A DNA stretch of 64,000 nucleotides from an uncultured Peptostreptococcaceae bacterium (GCA_947072565.1 CAMTIM010000052.1:45419-109418), one strand, 5' to 3'; shown: positions 54,067 to 63,991, counted from the stretch's first letter. Numbers and translations: made by a program. The notes: generated by a model not told the origin, from the letters alone.

Positions 54067-55308
54067 ATGAGTAAAAAAATATCAAAGAAAAATGGTATCA
54101 TTTGTGCTGTAATAACAATATTTGCTCTATGTCTTTTAGTTAGTCACTTTAACCAAACGTACATATATAGCAATAATATAGCAAAAAATATATTTATAGA
54201 AAATGTAGATGTATCACAAATGAATAAAAAACAAGCTATAGAAGCTGTTAAAAATAGCTATAGCCCAAAGAGCATACATCTTTCATATGAAGGAAAGAAA
54301 CATGAAATATCGCCAGAAGATATTGAATTAAAGTACGATGTAGAAAAAGCTGTAGAAGAAGCTTATAACTATACAAAAACAGACAAGTACTTTGAGAATG
54401 TAAAAAGATATTTCTCTCTTAAAAATAATAAAAAAGATATAAAAATTAAGGCTTCTTACAATGAAGCAAAACTTAGTGAATCTATACAAAAGATATCTAA
54501 AGCTGTTGATGTAGATATGGTAAATGCTAAGGTATATGTAAGTGGAGGATCAGTTGGTCACAAGCCATCTGTAACTGGAAAACAATTAGATGTAGGAAAC
54601 ACTTTAGAGAGCGTTATAAAAGCTGTAGATAATAAAGACTATAGTGAAATAGCTTTAAAAGTAAATGTAAAAGAACCAGAGGTAAAAACAAAAGATGCAC
54701 AAAGTGTAGATACTTTACTTGGTCAATTTACAACTAAGTTTTCAACGAACTCATCAGCTAGGACTCATAATATAAGAACTGCAGCTAATAAAAGTAGTAA
54801 TGTATTGTTAATGCCAGGTGAAGAGTTTTCATACAACAATTTAACAGGAATGAGAAATAGAGCAAATGGATACAAAGATGCACCTGTTATAATAAGAGGT
54901 AAATTAGAAGATGGTCTTGGTGGGGGAGTTTGCCAAGTATCAACTACATTATATAATGCTGTTTTAAGTTCAGGAATGGATTTAGTTTCAATAACTAATC
55001 ATTCAGTAGCTTCAAGTTATGTACCACTTGGTAGAGATGCTATGGTAAATGATGGAGGAACAGATTTTAAATTTAAAAACCCATATCCACATCCTGTATA
55101 TGTTAAAAACTGGGTTGGAAATGGAACTGTAACTTGTGCAATATATGGAAGTTCACAAGATAACCCAAATGTAGATATCGTTGTAGATACATTTAAACAA
55201 GGCGGCTTAGATGCAGCTAATACATATAGAATATTTAAAAACTCTAATGGAGAAGTAATAAAAAAAGAACACGTAGATAAAAGTGTATATAGAAAACTTA
55301 AAAGATAA
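54067..55308 (+). CDS. VanW-family cell-envelope protein
   Basis: 413 aa. One N-terminal membrane helix (IICAVITIFALCLLVSHF), two peptidoglycan-binding_4-like repeats (about residues 40-220), then the VanW domain: MPGEEFSYNNLTGMR, GLGGGVCQVSTTLYNAVLSS, FKNPYPHPVYVKN. Extracellular, probably bound to the wall. VanW occurs in vancomycin clusters and is widespread in clostridia outside them, so resistance is not implied. ATG 54067 follows GAGGTGGGGG. Confidence 0.88.
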   Translation: MSKKISKKNGIICAVITIFALCLLVSHFNQTYIYSNNIAKNIFIENVDVSQMNKKQAIEAVKNSYSPKSIHLSYEGKKHEISPEDIELKYDVEKAVEEAYNYTKTDKYFENVKRYFSLKNNKKDIKIKASYNEAKLSESIQKISKAVDVDMVNAKVYVSGGSVGHKPSVTGKQLDVGNTLESVIKAVDNKDYSEIALKVNVKEPEVKTKDAQSVDTLLGQFTTKFSTNSSARTHNIRTAANKSSNVLLMPGEEFSYNNLTGMRNRANGYKDAPVIIRGKLEDGLGGGVCQVSTTLYNAVLSSGMDLVSITNHSVASSYVPLGRDAMVNDGGTDFKFKNPYPHPVYVKNWVGNGTVTCAIYGSSQDNPNVDIVVDTFKQGGLDAANTYRIFKNSNGEVIKKEHVDKSVYRKLKR

Positions 55309-55316
55309 AAAAATGA

Positions 55317-55360
55317 CTACTATAAAATTAGATAATATCTAATGATATAGTAGTTTTTTT
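55317..55360 (+). terminator. Terminator of the VanW gene
   Basis: ACTACTATA with TATAGTAGT outside and ATTAGATA/TATCTAAT inside, then T7. Confidence 0.9.
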
Positions 55361-55459
55361 ATTTTAATGCTTTTAAAAAGACTTTAAACTTTAATTATAT
55401 TTACTCAAATTAATCAATATACTATTTAAGAGAATGTTAATAGGAAAGGGGGGAAAATA

Positions 55460-56434
55460 TTGAAAATCAAAAAAGTATTTATAGTTTTGAGCATTACAAT
55501 ATTAGTGGGGATAGGTGTAGTGTTTGAAAAAACTAAAATAAATTCTGAAAAAATAGTAATGGGAGCAAATTACATAAAAGAAGTACATGAAGTAGATGAT
55601 AGAGAAGTTGATAATATTGATGAGGATTATAGTTTAGAAAAGTTTTTTAGACCATCAAAGTCACCAATTTTAAATGACAAAATAGAAAAATCCTTATATG
55701 ATAGTTATGGAAAAAAACCAAATGAAATAAACTTACCTAAAGAACTTTTAAAAACACCTAATGATACTATACTAAATTACTTTAGTGTACTAAGAGAAGC
55801 TGCAAATCCACTAGATGAAACTAATACAGGTTGTGGGACTATGGGAGATGCTAAGGGCCCATATCCAGTAGCTTATAATTTTTTATCAAATTCTTATAAA
55901 GAAAGACTTACATATAAAAAATACTTAAAATCATTTGAAAATAAATTACATATAAATTTAGTTAAATTAAATAAAGTAGTACCAGATAAAGATAGACCAA
56001 ATGATTTAAAATACTTTGTAGAAATAGAAGTAATAGAAGGAAGTAAAGAAAATAAAGGACTATTTGCATATTACTATGGATACATCTACTTAGATGAAGA
56101 AGATGGCGTGTATAAAATTAAAGATATAAATTTTAGCCCAGAAAATTATCTATGTGCACCTTATCATGGGTGGTCATACGATGCAAAGTCTTTTGTAGAA
56201 ATAGAATATGGAGATTGGTGTTCGTTGATAAAAGGTGATGTAGTTGTAGAGAGTGATGGTTATGAAAAAAAGGCGTATTTTAAAGACAAAGATAATAACG
56301 AATACTATGTACTTTTTTATACATTAACTAATGGCACTGATATAAAGATAGCTGATTATAAAAAAAATCAAGATGGAAAATGGGAAGTAATATATATTGA
56401 ACCTAAAAATTGCTTAGACAAAAATAAAAATTAA
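55460..56434 (+). CDS. Exported protein of unknown function
   Basis: 324 aa. TTG 55460 follows AAAGGGGGG. An N-terminal uncleaved or signal helix (VFIVLSITILVGIGVVF), then an acidic region (EVDDREVDNIDEDY). The middle (DTILNYFSVLREAANPLDET to YYYGYIYLDEEDGVYKIKDI) has the helix-then-sheet order of NTF2-like/DUF domains. Four Cys outside (TGCGTM, LCAPYHGW, DWCSL, NCLD) could form disulfides. Monocistronic; role unknown. Confidence 0.7.
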   Translation: MKIKKVFIVLSITILVGIGVVFEKTKINSEKIVMGANYIKEVHEVDDREVDNIDEDYSLEKFFRPSKSPILNDKIEKSLYDSYGKKPNEINLPKELLKTPNDTILNYFSVLREAANPLDETNTGCGTMGDAKGPYPVAYNFLSNSYKERLTYKKYLKSFENKLHINLVKLNKVVPDKDRPNDLKYFVEIEVIEGSKENKGLFAYYYGYIYLDEEDGVYKIKDINFSPENYLCAPYHGWSYDAKSFVEIEYGDWCSLIKGDVVVESDGYEKKAYFKDKDNNEYYVLFYTLTNGTDIKIADYKKNQDGKWEVIYIEPKNCLDKNKN

Positions 56435-56539
56435 TTAGACTATCGAAATAGCGTATTAAAGAAGGAATAATACTATTAAAAGTCGAAACTATAAAATAGT
56501 TAACTTAAAAATTATTGATAAATAATTTGTAATACCAAG

Positions 56540-56608
56540 AGGGTTAAATACAGGCTTAGGTAAATTACTTATTTGGCCCTTATTAGTTTGTCACAGTTAT
56601 GCAATAAG
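56540..56608 (+). promoter_or_regulatory. Structured leader of the formate dehydrogenase gene
   Basis: AGGGTTAAATA (56540-56550) pairs with TATTTGGCCCT (56570-56580), eleven pairs including two G-U. CTTATT (56579-56584), which overlaps the end of this stem, can alternatively pair with AATAAG (56603-56608). Mutually exclusive helices ~50 nt before the start hint at regulation, possibly by Mo/W cofactor, but the known Moco RNA consensus was not recognised. Confidence 0.4.
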
Positions 56609-56637
56609 CTAAAAAAATTGTTATAGGGGGGAAAACG

Positions 56638-59328
56638 TTGATAAATATAACAATAAACAATAATAAGCTTTCTGTAGAAAAAGGAACCACTATATTTTCA
56701 GCCTGTAAAAGTATCGGAATAGAGTTACCAAACTTTTGCAATGATGAAAGGTTAAATCCTAGTGGGCTTTGTAGAATGTGTATAGTTGAAATCCAGGGGG
56801 CAAAAAACTTAGAGGTAGCTTGCGGTACTTTTGTAAGAGAAGGTATGCAAATATACACAAATAGCCCTAAAGTAAGAAATGCAAGACGTGAAATACTAGA
56901 ACTTATGGTATCAGACCATCCTCTAGAATGTACAACATGTGCAAGAGGAGGCTCTTGTAAGTTACAAGATTATGCAAGTATGTATTTACATAATTTCAAA
57001 CCTAAGTATGAAAATACTCCTAAAAAATTACCAATAGACGATAGCAATCCTTTTTATTATTATGACCCAAATAAATGTATATTGTGTAAAAAATGTGTAA
57101 GAGTGTGTGATGAACTTCAAGAAGTAAGTGCAATAGCTGCTATAGAGCGAGGTTATGACACAGAAATAACGCCATTTTTTAAAGAAAAATTAAATGATAG
57201 TAGTTGTGTATCTTGTGGAAATTGTGTTTCAGTTTGTCCGGTAGGAGCTTTAGTTCCTAAAGATGCAATGTTTTACAATACTAAAAAAGTAAAGACGACT
57301 TGCTCATATTGTGGAGTAGGATGTCAGTTAGAACTATCTGTTAAAGATGGTCAAGTAGTAGGAAGTCAACCATTAGAAAATGGAGTTAATGATGGATTAT
57401 TATGTGTAAAAGGTAAATTTGGATATAAGTTTATAAATCATAAAGACAGATTAAAAAGTCCATTGATAAAAAAAGATGGAAAGTTTGAAGAGGTAAGCTG
57501 GGAAGAAGCTTATGAATATATAGCTAAAAATTATAATAGAATTAAAAATAAATTTGGTGAAGATTCAATGGCAGGATTATCTTCTGCAAGATGTAGTAAT
57601 GAAGAAAATTACTTGTTCCAAAAGATGATAAGAGGAGTATTTAAGACCAACAACGTAGACCACTGCGCTCGACTCTGACATTCTTCAACAGTTGCAGGGC
57701 TTGCAACTACACTTGGAAGTGGTGCTATGACAAATAGCATAGAAGAAGTAAAAGATTTGAAATCAGTATTTGTAATAGGTTCAAATACAACAGAAAATCA
57801 TCCAGTAATAGGAATAAAAATAAAGCAAGCTGTAAGAAAAGGTGCAAAGCTAATAGTAGCAGATCCTAGAAGAATAGAACTAGCAGATCGTGCAGATGTA
57901 TTCTTACAAATAAACCCAGGAACTAATGTTGCTCTTTTAAATACTATGATGAATGTAATAATAAATCAAAACCTTCAAGATATAGATTATATAAAAGAAA
58001 GAACAGAAAACTACGATGCATTAGTAGAACTAGTAAAAGATTATACACCAGAAGAAGGAGCAAAAATCTGTGGTGTAGACAAAGATGATATAATAAAAGC
58101 TGCAAAGATTTATGCACAGACTAAAGATAGTGCGATATTTTATTCAATGGGTATAACTCAACATTCAAAGGGAACTCAAAATGTAATGAGTATATCAAAC
58201 TTAGCACTTCTTTGTGGTAATATAGGAAATGAATTTGGTGGTGTTAATCCACTTAGGGGACAAAATAATGTTCAAGGTGCTTGTGATATGGGAGCATTAC
58301 CTAATGTGTTTACAGGATATCAAAGTGTAATTAATGAAGAATTTGTATCTAAATTTGAAAGAGCTTGGAATACTAAATTACCTACAAAAGTAGGATTAAC
58401 AGTTCCAGAGATAACTCATGAAATTGGTGAAGATAAAATAAAATTATTATATATAATGGGAGAAAACCCAATGATATCTGACCCTGATATAAACCACATT
58501 ACAAAAGCTTTTGAAACTCTAGATTTTTTAGTAGTTCAAGATATATTCTTAACTGAAACTGCACAAATGGCAGATGTAGTATTACCAGCAGCATCTTTTG
58601 CAGAAAAAGATGGTACATTTACTAATACAGATAGAAGAATTCAAAGAATAAGAAAAGCAATAGAACCTGTAGGAAATTCTAAGCCAGATTGGGTTATACT
58701 TATGGAAGTTATGAATAAATTAGGTTATGATAAAAAATATGAAAGCCCTAAAGAAATAATGGATGAAATAAGTAGCTTAACTCCTTCATATGGTGGAATA
58801 AATTATGATAGAATAGAAGAAAAGGGAATACAGTGGCCTTGTCCAAATGTAGACCACCCAGGAACTAAAATACTCCACGTAGACAAGTTTGCAAAAGGAA
58901 GAGCAACATTTGTACCATGTGATTATGTTTTAAGCTTTGAGGGGCTTAGCGAGGATTATCCATATACACTTGTAAATGGAAGAATGCTTTATCACTATCA
59001 CACAAGAACTATGACAGGAAAAGTAGATGGGTTAAATGAAAAAGCACCACATTCATACATAGAAGTAAACCCTGTAACTGCTAAAAAGTTGCAATTTGAA
59101 GATAATGAAAAAATAAAAGTTTCTTCAAAACGTGGAGAAATAGAAACATTCGTTAAGATAACAGATATAGTAGATGAAGATGTATTCTTTATGCCTTTCC
59201 ATTTTGCAGATGGAGCAGCAAACTACCTTACAAATACAACTCTTGATAGTATAAGTAAGGTTCCAGATTTAAAAGTTTGTGCTATACAAGTTGAAAAAAT
59301 TAAAGTGTTAGAAGCATCAAACGCATAG
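56638..59328 (+). CDS. fdhF: Formate dehydrogenase, selenocysteine-containing catalytic subunit
   Basis: 896 residues with UGA at 57676-57678 read as selenocysteine in HCARL-U-HSSTVAGL, the family's active site. TTG 56638 follows GGGGGG. Domains: [2Fe-2S] ferredoxin (CxxxxxCRMC-type FCNDERLNPSGLCRMC), NuoG-like His/Cys cluster (HPLECTTCARGGSC), two [4Fe-4S] (CILCKKCVRVC and SSCVSCGNCVSVCP), the CSYCGVGCQL cluster, molybdopterin domain and C-terminal dinucleotide-binding domain (PHSYIEVNP). Oxidises formate or reduces CO2 with Mo/W-bis-MGD. mobA follows. The frame appears broken only to standard translation. Confidence 0.95.
57690..57708 (+). promoter_or_regulatory. SECIS element of fdhF
   Basis: AGTTGCA (57690-57696) pairs perfectly with TGCAACT (57702-57708) around loop GGGCT. 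The loop starts 18 nt after the UGA, with G first: a textbook bacterial SECIS for SelB. It shows that the host decodes UGA as Sec. Confidence 0.88.
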
Positions 59329-59357
59329 AGCATTAATATTTTAAAATAAATTAAAAA

Positions 59358-59392
59358 ATAAGGATATAAACTCTTTAGTTTATATCCTTATT
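59358..59392 (+). terminator. Stem-loop between fdhF and mobA
   Basis: TAAGGATATAAAC/GTTTATATCCTTA, perfect 13-bp stem but only TT after it; partial termination or mRNA protection. Confidence 0.65.
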
Positions 59393-59412
59393 AAAAGTTA
59401 GGATGTAGATTT

Positions 59413-60030
59413 ATGGACAATTTTAAAAGCGCAGTAATTCTAGCTGGTGGTAAAAGTTCTAGAATGAAATTTGATAAACAATGTTTGGTTATAAACGAGA
59501 AAAAACTTATATTTGAAATATGTGAAAGATTAGAAAATCATTTTGAAGATATAACAATAGTAAGCAATAAAAAAGAGTATTACAAAGATTGTAAGTATAA
59601 GGTAGTAAGTGATGAAATCAAAGATGTAGGTCCACTAGGTGGTATGGCAGTAGGGCTAGGGGAAAGTATAAGTGAGTATGTTTATTTTATAGCTTGTGAT
59701 ATGCCACATATTGATGATAATTATATAAAATATATGAAAAGTAAGATAGAAAAAGATATTAAAAACAATGTTGGATTTGATATGTACATATGCAACGTTG
59801 GAGGGAATACACAGTTTTTCCAAGGATTTTATAAAAAAGATTTAGCAGATTGTATAAAAAACTATTTAATTTATGGAAGTAGAAGATCGATAAAGAGTTT
59901 TTGTGAACAAAGTAATAAAAAAATTAAGATTATAGAAGAAGATGAGTTTAAGAAACAAAATTTTAAAGAAGATATATTTATAAATTTAAACACACAAGCC
60001 GATTTGAATTTATATAAAAATAATTTATAA
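59413..60030 (+). CDS. mobA: Molybdenum cofactor guanylyltransferase
   Basis: 205 aa. Nucleotidyltransferase start VILAGGKSSRMKFDKQ, PLGGMAVGL, and metal/GTP-binding ACDMPHID. Adds GMP to molybdopterin to make the MGD cofactor required by the formate dehydrogenase upstream. ATG 59413 follows TTAGGATG. The C-terminal ~60 residues are divergent and Lys-rich. Adjacent to fdhF behind a weak hairpin, so partly co-expressed. Confidence 0.9.
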   Translation: MDNFKSAVILAGGKSSRMKFDKQCLVINEKKLIFEICERLENHFEDITIVSNKKEYYKDCKYKVVSDEIKDVGPLGGMAVGLGESISEYVYFIACDMPHIDDNYIKYMKSKIEKDIKNNVGFDMYICNVGGNTQFFQGFYKKDLADCIKNYLIYGSRRSIKSFCEQSNKKIKIIEEDEFKKQNFKEDIFINLNTQADLNLYKNNL

Positions 60031-60061
60031 AAAAAACTGGATTTTAAGTCCAGTTTTTTTT
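60031..60061. terminator. Bidirectional terminator between mobA and the MBOAT-DHHW gene
   Basis: AAAACTGGA with TCCAGTTTT around TTTTAAG, flanked by A and T runs. Confidence 0.88.
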
Positions 60062-60077
60062 ATTATAAATTAAGTTT

Positions 60078-61841
60078 TTATTTACTAAGAAGCTTAGATA
60101 AAGAAGTATCACAGAAGAATGTATTTGCATTATATAAAAATAAAATATCGCTAAATTTACCATTATCTATAAGCTTAGATAAATCGCCTTTGTAATACAT
60201 AGGATCAATAACAACTATCTTGCTATAATTATCAGTTAAAAAAGGTACAAAAGTATTTGCATAAGAATCCTTTATTAAAAGAAGTTGTCTTTGAGTGTTA
60301 GTAGTAGTATTTATTTCAACTATTGGATGATTGCCATTTAAAAATACATTGTATTTATTTTCAGTACTTAAATTTTGTGTATTATACAAAGAAGTTGTTT
60401 TCTTTTTATTATCTAAATAATTTACAATAACGCTGCTTTTATAGCCCTCGGGGATATAGATATCTATATCATCTCTTTGATTAAATCTAAGACCACTTTC
60501 TAAAGATAGTGAACCATTAAAATCGTTACTTACTTTTTTTATATCATAATAAGCATTATTATCTAATTGCATTTTTTCGCTAATTTTAAAGAATGAAGTA
60601 TAAGCTCCTAGCGTTGTTAGATGATCATCTGTCTTGTAGTATATGTACTTATCCTTAGCGTCATTTAAAGCCTTATATGTATCAATATACTTTATATTTT
60701 TATTTAATGAAGAACTTAAATTCTTAAGATACTTTTCTTGATCTTTAGAAGGTGCAAACTTAGGCAATTTATTTTTTAAAATACTTGCAGAAGTAGGCAT
60801 TACCGAAATATAAGTTTTTGTATCTTTGTGTTTATTAGAAAAATCATTTAAAGATTTTATAGTGTTATTAATAATTTTATCATCATTTGGAGAGAAGTTT
60901 TTCAAAAGATATCCATCAGCACCTAAATAAACATTATTAATATCTTTTTTTCCAAGTAATAAATCAGTAGATGTTTTTACATATGTAAAAAAGTTTTCTT
61001 TGTGGTTATAGTTGTCGCTAACTAAATAAGATATTGATAAAAATAATATAAGTACATTTAATAATATAGTAGACGTATTACTTTGTAATTTATTAAATTT
61101 CTCACTCAAATATGGAGTAGAACATAGTGTTAATATTACAAATGATATAATATTTGTATATAAATAATAGATTGAAGCAGTATCTATTATAGAATTTCCT
61201 GACATAAAAAACATCACTTTAAGATATTGACCTACCATAGATAAATTATTTAAACTAAACAATACCCACCCAATCATTACAATAAGCATTGTATATATAT
61301 GAGCTACAAGATTTGGGAGATTATCTAACTTTTCTTTTAGATAGAATTTTTCAACTAATAAAATTACTGAAAAATAGATTCCCCAAAGTAAAAAGTTCCA
61401 TATACCACCACTAAAAAAAGCTATTAATATCCAAATAATAAAGAAATCTATAACTTGATTTTTTAGATAGTGTTTATTACCTTCAAATGATATATAAATA
61501 TATTTTCTAAAATAATCTCCAAGAGATAGATTCCATCGTTTAAAAAACTCTGTAATACTTTTAGATATATATGGATAATCAAAACTTTCTAAAACATCAA
61601 GACCAAACATTTTTAAAACTCCAACAGTCATATCTAAGTACCCACTAAAATTAAAGTATATTTTAAATGTAAAAGCTATTATTCCAATCCAAGCTGTAAG
61701 TACTGATAAATTTGAAGTGTTTAAAGAAGATATAGTGCTCCATAAAAGACCTATATTGTTAGCAAGTAGTACTTTCTTAGCTAAACCAATTAGAAATTTT
61801 TTAGAACCTTCTTTAAAATTATTTATATTATTAAAAGTCAT
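60078..61841 (-). CDS. Truncated, histidine-less MBOAT domain fused to a DHHW (AlgX-like) domain
   Basis: 587 aa. It starts MTFNNINNFKEGSKKFLIGL, which in AlgI/DltB-type MBOAT proteins lies ~130 residues in, so the first ~4-5 helices are missing. FNFSGYLDM and FDYPYISKSITEFFKRW are typical, but RWH has become RWN and the catalytic WHGA block is gone (SGGIWNFLLWG). After residue ~270 comes another helix and a DHHW-type SGNH domain: VYLGADGYLLKNF, KTDDHLTTLGAY, LLIKDSYANTFVPFL, IDPMYY. ATG 61841 follows AGAGGG, and no MBOAT remnant lies upstream, so it is a deliberate product. Likely role: polysaccharide O-acylation scaffold or SGNH transfer. It follows an SGNH gene. Confidence 0.75.
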   Translation of the reverse strand: MTFNNINNFKEGSKKFLIGLAKKVLLANNIGLLWSTISSLNTSNLSVLTAWIGIIAFTFKIYFNFSGYLDMTVGVLKMFGLDVLESFDYPYISKSITEFFKRWNLSLGDYFRKYIYISFEGNKHYLKNQVIDFFIIWILIAFFSGGIWNFLLWGIYFSVILLVEKFYLKEKLDNLPNLVAHIYTMLIVMIGWVLFSLNNLSMVGQYLKVMFFMSGNSIIDTASIYYLYTNIISFVILTLCSTPYLSEKFNKLQSNTSTILLNVLILFLSISYLVSDNYNHKENFFTYVKTSTDLLLGKKDINNVYLGADGYLLKNFSPNDDKIINNTIKSLNDFSNKHKDTKTYISVMPTSASILKNKLPKFAPSKDQEKYLKNLSSSLNKNIKYIDTYKALNDAKDKYIYYKTDDHLTTLGAYTSFFKISEKMQLDNNAYYDIKKVSNDFNGSLSLESGLRFNQRDDIDIYIPEGYKSSVIVNYLDNKKKTTSLYNTQNLSTENKYNVFLNGNHPIVEINTTTNTQRQLLLIKDSYANTFVPFLTDNYSKIVVIDPMYYKGDLSKLIDNGKFSDILFLYNANTFFCDTSLSKLLSK

Positions 61842-61889
61842 ATCAAAACCCTCTTTTTCTATTTTATATATATTAAAAATTATTTAAAA

Positions 61890-62663
61890 TTACAAATTCG
61901 CAGATTGCTTTAAGATATTTAGCCATGCAGGGTAGAAGATAGGTTTTAAGTGCATCCCGTCATTAGCATAAAGACTTTCGTTGTCTTTTAATAAATTTGT
62001 AGTATCAATAAAAGTTATATCTAAATCTTTACACATTACTTTTAAAGATTTATTGTATTTGTCAACGTTGCTATAAACAGATTTTTTATTGTTTTCTTTA
62101 ATAGGTAATACAGAATTAACAAATATTTTGCTTTTAGGTAATGTTTTTTTTATCGAATTTATTAAAGAAGTGTAGTCCTTTATAAATGAAGGTATATCTT
62201 CCTGATAAATTAATAAATCGTTCATGCCGTATAAAGTGAAAACATTAGATGGTTTTAGATTAGAAAGATTATTCATATTAGATTTGGCATTTTTTAAATT
62301 AGAACCTCTAGAACAAATAACAGATTTAGAATTTAGCATGTTATATGTCATTAATCCCTCGGCCTGAGAATCCCCCATAACAACACAATTTTTAAAGATA
62401 TTCTTGTAATCTATTTTTTTTGCGTTTTTATCTAAGCCGTAATAGGATGATTGAACCTTATTTATTTCCTTTTGGATTTTATCTAAGTTATTTTTATCTA
62501 AATTATTAATAATAGATATATTATTAGTAATTTCTTCGTTTTCTTTTTTAGTGATGTTTCTTTTAGTTGAATTACTTGTCAAAGAATATGTAGTTATAGC
62601 TGGTACAAATATAAGACACATCATTATAGCTAGAACAACGAAGTTATTAGATTTTTTTTTCAT
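61890..62663 (-). CDS. Membrane-anchored SGNH/GDSL hydrolase-like protein
   Basis: 257 aa. One N-terminal helix (FVVLAIMMCLIFVPAITTYS), a Lys/Asn-rich stalk, then SGNH: block I VVMGDSQAEGL (Ser), block III LYGMNDLL (Gly/Asn), and C-terminal YANDGMHLKPIFY (Asp/His pair). Acts outside the membrane, probably as an O-acetyl transferase or esterase on an envelope glycan. ATG 62663 follows AAAGGGGAG. It is 48 nt upstream of the MBOAT-DHHW gene on the same strand, so both should act on one polymer. Confidence 0.82.
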   Translation of the reverse strand: MKKKSNNFVVLAIMMCLIFVPAITTYSLTSNSTKRNITKKENEEITNNISIINNLDKNNLDKIQKEINKVQSSYYGLDKNAKKIDYKNIFKNCVVMGDSQAEGLMTYNMLNSKSVICSRGSNLKNAKSNMNNLSNLKPSNVFTLYGMNDLLIYQEDIPSFIKDYTSLINSIKKTLPKSKIFVNSVLPIKENNKKSVYSNVDKYNKSLKVMCKDLDITFIDTTNLLKDNESLYANDGMHLKPIFYPAWLNILKQSANL

Positions 62664-62827
62664 TTGACAGCTCCCCTTTGAAATATAAAATTTAGATTGA
62701 AATATAGCAATCTAGGACTATATATTATATTATAGTTAAAAATGGATAATACTTAAAATTAAAAATATAAAGATTACAAAATATTAACGTATAATAAAAT
62801 ATTAGCACATAAATGGAAGATATGTTT

Positions 62828-62853
62828 TATTGCGCAACAAAAAAAAGAGCATA
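62828..62853 (-). terminator. Terminator of the second cold-shock gene
   Basis: On the minus strand AAAAGAGC-ttat-GCTCTTTT followed by a T run (A run 62828-62836 on the plus strand). Confidence 0.85.
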
Positions 62854-62894
62854 AGCTCTTTTCTTTGAAATAAAAATATATATATTAAATATAA

Positions 62895-63095
62895 TTATAT
62901 TCTATTTACGTTTTCAGCTTGAGGTCCTCTAGCTCCTTGAGTTATCTCAAAGCTAACCTTTTCGCCTTCTTCTAAAGTTTTGTATCCGTCACCTTGTATA
63001 GCTGAGAAATGTACGAAAACATCTTCTCCACCGTCTACTGATATGAATCCAAATCCTTTTTCACTGTTAAACCATTTTACTATTCCGTTTTTCAT
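62895..63095 (-). CDS. csp: Cold-shock protein (CspA family), second copy
   Basis: 66 aa: [16 protein letters not shown] (RNP1), [10 protein letters not shown] (RNP2), then [16 protein letters not shown]. More canonical than the 46049 copy, which has GYGFITSD. ATG 63095 follows GGAGG on this strand. Its leader carries a hairpin (63125-63145), and cold-shock mRNAs often use leader structure for temperature control. Confidence 0.93.
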   Translation of the reverse strand: MKNGIVKWFNSEKGFGFISVDGGEDVFVHFSAIQGDGYKTLEEGEKVSFEITQGARGPQAENVNRI

Positions 63096-63124
63096 TAGAA
63101 AAAACCTCCGTGTATTTAAAAAAT

Positions 63125-63145
63125 CCAGACTTAATAACTAAGTCT
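63125..63145 (-). promoter_or_regulatory. Leader hairpin of the second cold-shock gene
   Basis: CAGACTTA (63125-63132) and TAAGTCTG (63138-63145) form a perfect 8-bp stem with a 5-nt loop, ~15 nt upstream of the ribosome site on the minus strand. A -10-like TATACT lies just upstream in that direction. Confidence 0.5.
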
Positions 63146-63359
63146 GCTCTATAAGTATAATCCAAAAAAAAAATAAAATCAAGGGTAAATTAAAAAAATA
63201 TTGAAAAATATTAAAAAAATACAAATATGTCATAATATTACATATTTCTTACCTGTAAAAAAAGAATATGTTTTCCTAAAAATTAAAAATAAGCATAATA
63301 AAAGTAATTTTACAGATAATACTATAGTCAAGTATTATTATTTATTATAGGAGGAAGTT

Positions 63360-63950
63360 ATGAAATTTAAAAGAGCAATAACATTAAGTTTATCCTTAGC
63401 TATAGCTATGGGAGCAGTAGCATGTACTAAAAAAGAGGCAACACAACCCCCAACAACACCACCAAAAACAGAAAGTACTACACTAGATCCAAATTACGTT
63501 AAAAAATATTCTAAATCATATGAGGATTATATGACTGGTATAAAAGAATACCAAATATATGCAACTCCAGAGAGCATAAATGAATATTATAAAACTAATG
63601 AATATCCAGGTAATGAAGTACATTTAACTAATGTAAAAAAAGCATACAAAGAAAGTAAAGCAAAAATACAATCATTCATAGACGTATTAAAAAATGATAC
63701 AAAAACAGAAGATGCAGAACTTAAAAAAATGAATGATAACTTAATAGCAGAAGGTGAAAAAGCTATTAAAAACATAGATGCTAGAATTGCAAAATTAGAT
63801 AAACTTCCAGCAGATGCTATTAATAAACCAAAAGAAGAGTTCTTAAAACTTGTAGATGAAACAATAGTTATAAAAGACGAAACTCAAAGTAAATTTAAAC
63901 AATTCCTTGATAACATGAATGAAAAATTAGGAATAACTAATAAAAAATAG
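63360..63950 (+). CDS. Lipoprotein of unknown function (DUF3829-like helical)
   Basis: 196 aa. Lipoprotein signal with lipobox GAVAC at residues ~18-22, a Pro/Thr linker (TQPPTTPPKTESTT), then a wholly helical charged domain (KKAYKESKAKIQSFIDVLKN, EKAIKNIDARIAKLDKLPAD). The pattern resembles DUF3829-type lipoproteins, but the match is not certain. ATG 63360 follows AGGAGG. Anchored outside the membrane. Confidence 0.78.
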   Translation: MKFKRAITLSLSLAIAMGAVACTKKEATQPPTTPPKTESTTLDPNYVKKYSKSYEDYMTGIKEYQIYATPESINEYYKTNEYPGNEVHLTNVKKAYKESKAKIQSFIDVLKNDTKTEDAELKKMNDNLIAEGEKAIKNIDARIAKLDKLPADAINKPKEEFLKLVDETIVIKDETQSKFKQFLDNMNEKLGITNKK

Positions 63951-63958
63951 AATCAATA

Positions 63959-63991
63959 AAAAAAAGAACATATTAATATGTTCTTTTTTTT
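63959..63991 (+). terminator. Terminator of the lipoprotein gene
   Basis: AAAAAAGAACATATT/AATATGTTCTTTTTT, perfect palindrome with T run. Confidence 0.92.

Noticed and set aside
54067..55308. VanW gene as evidence of glycopeptide resistance
   Set aside because: VanW proteins are common in clostridia without van clusters, and no vanHAX-like genes are nearby.
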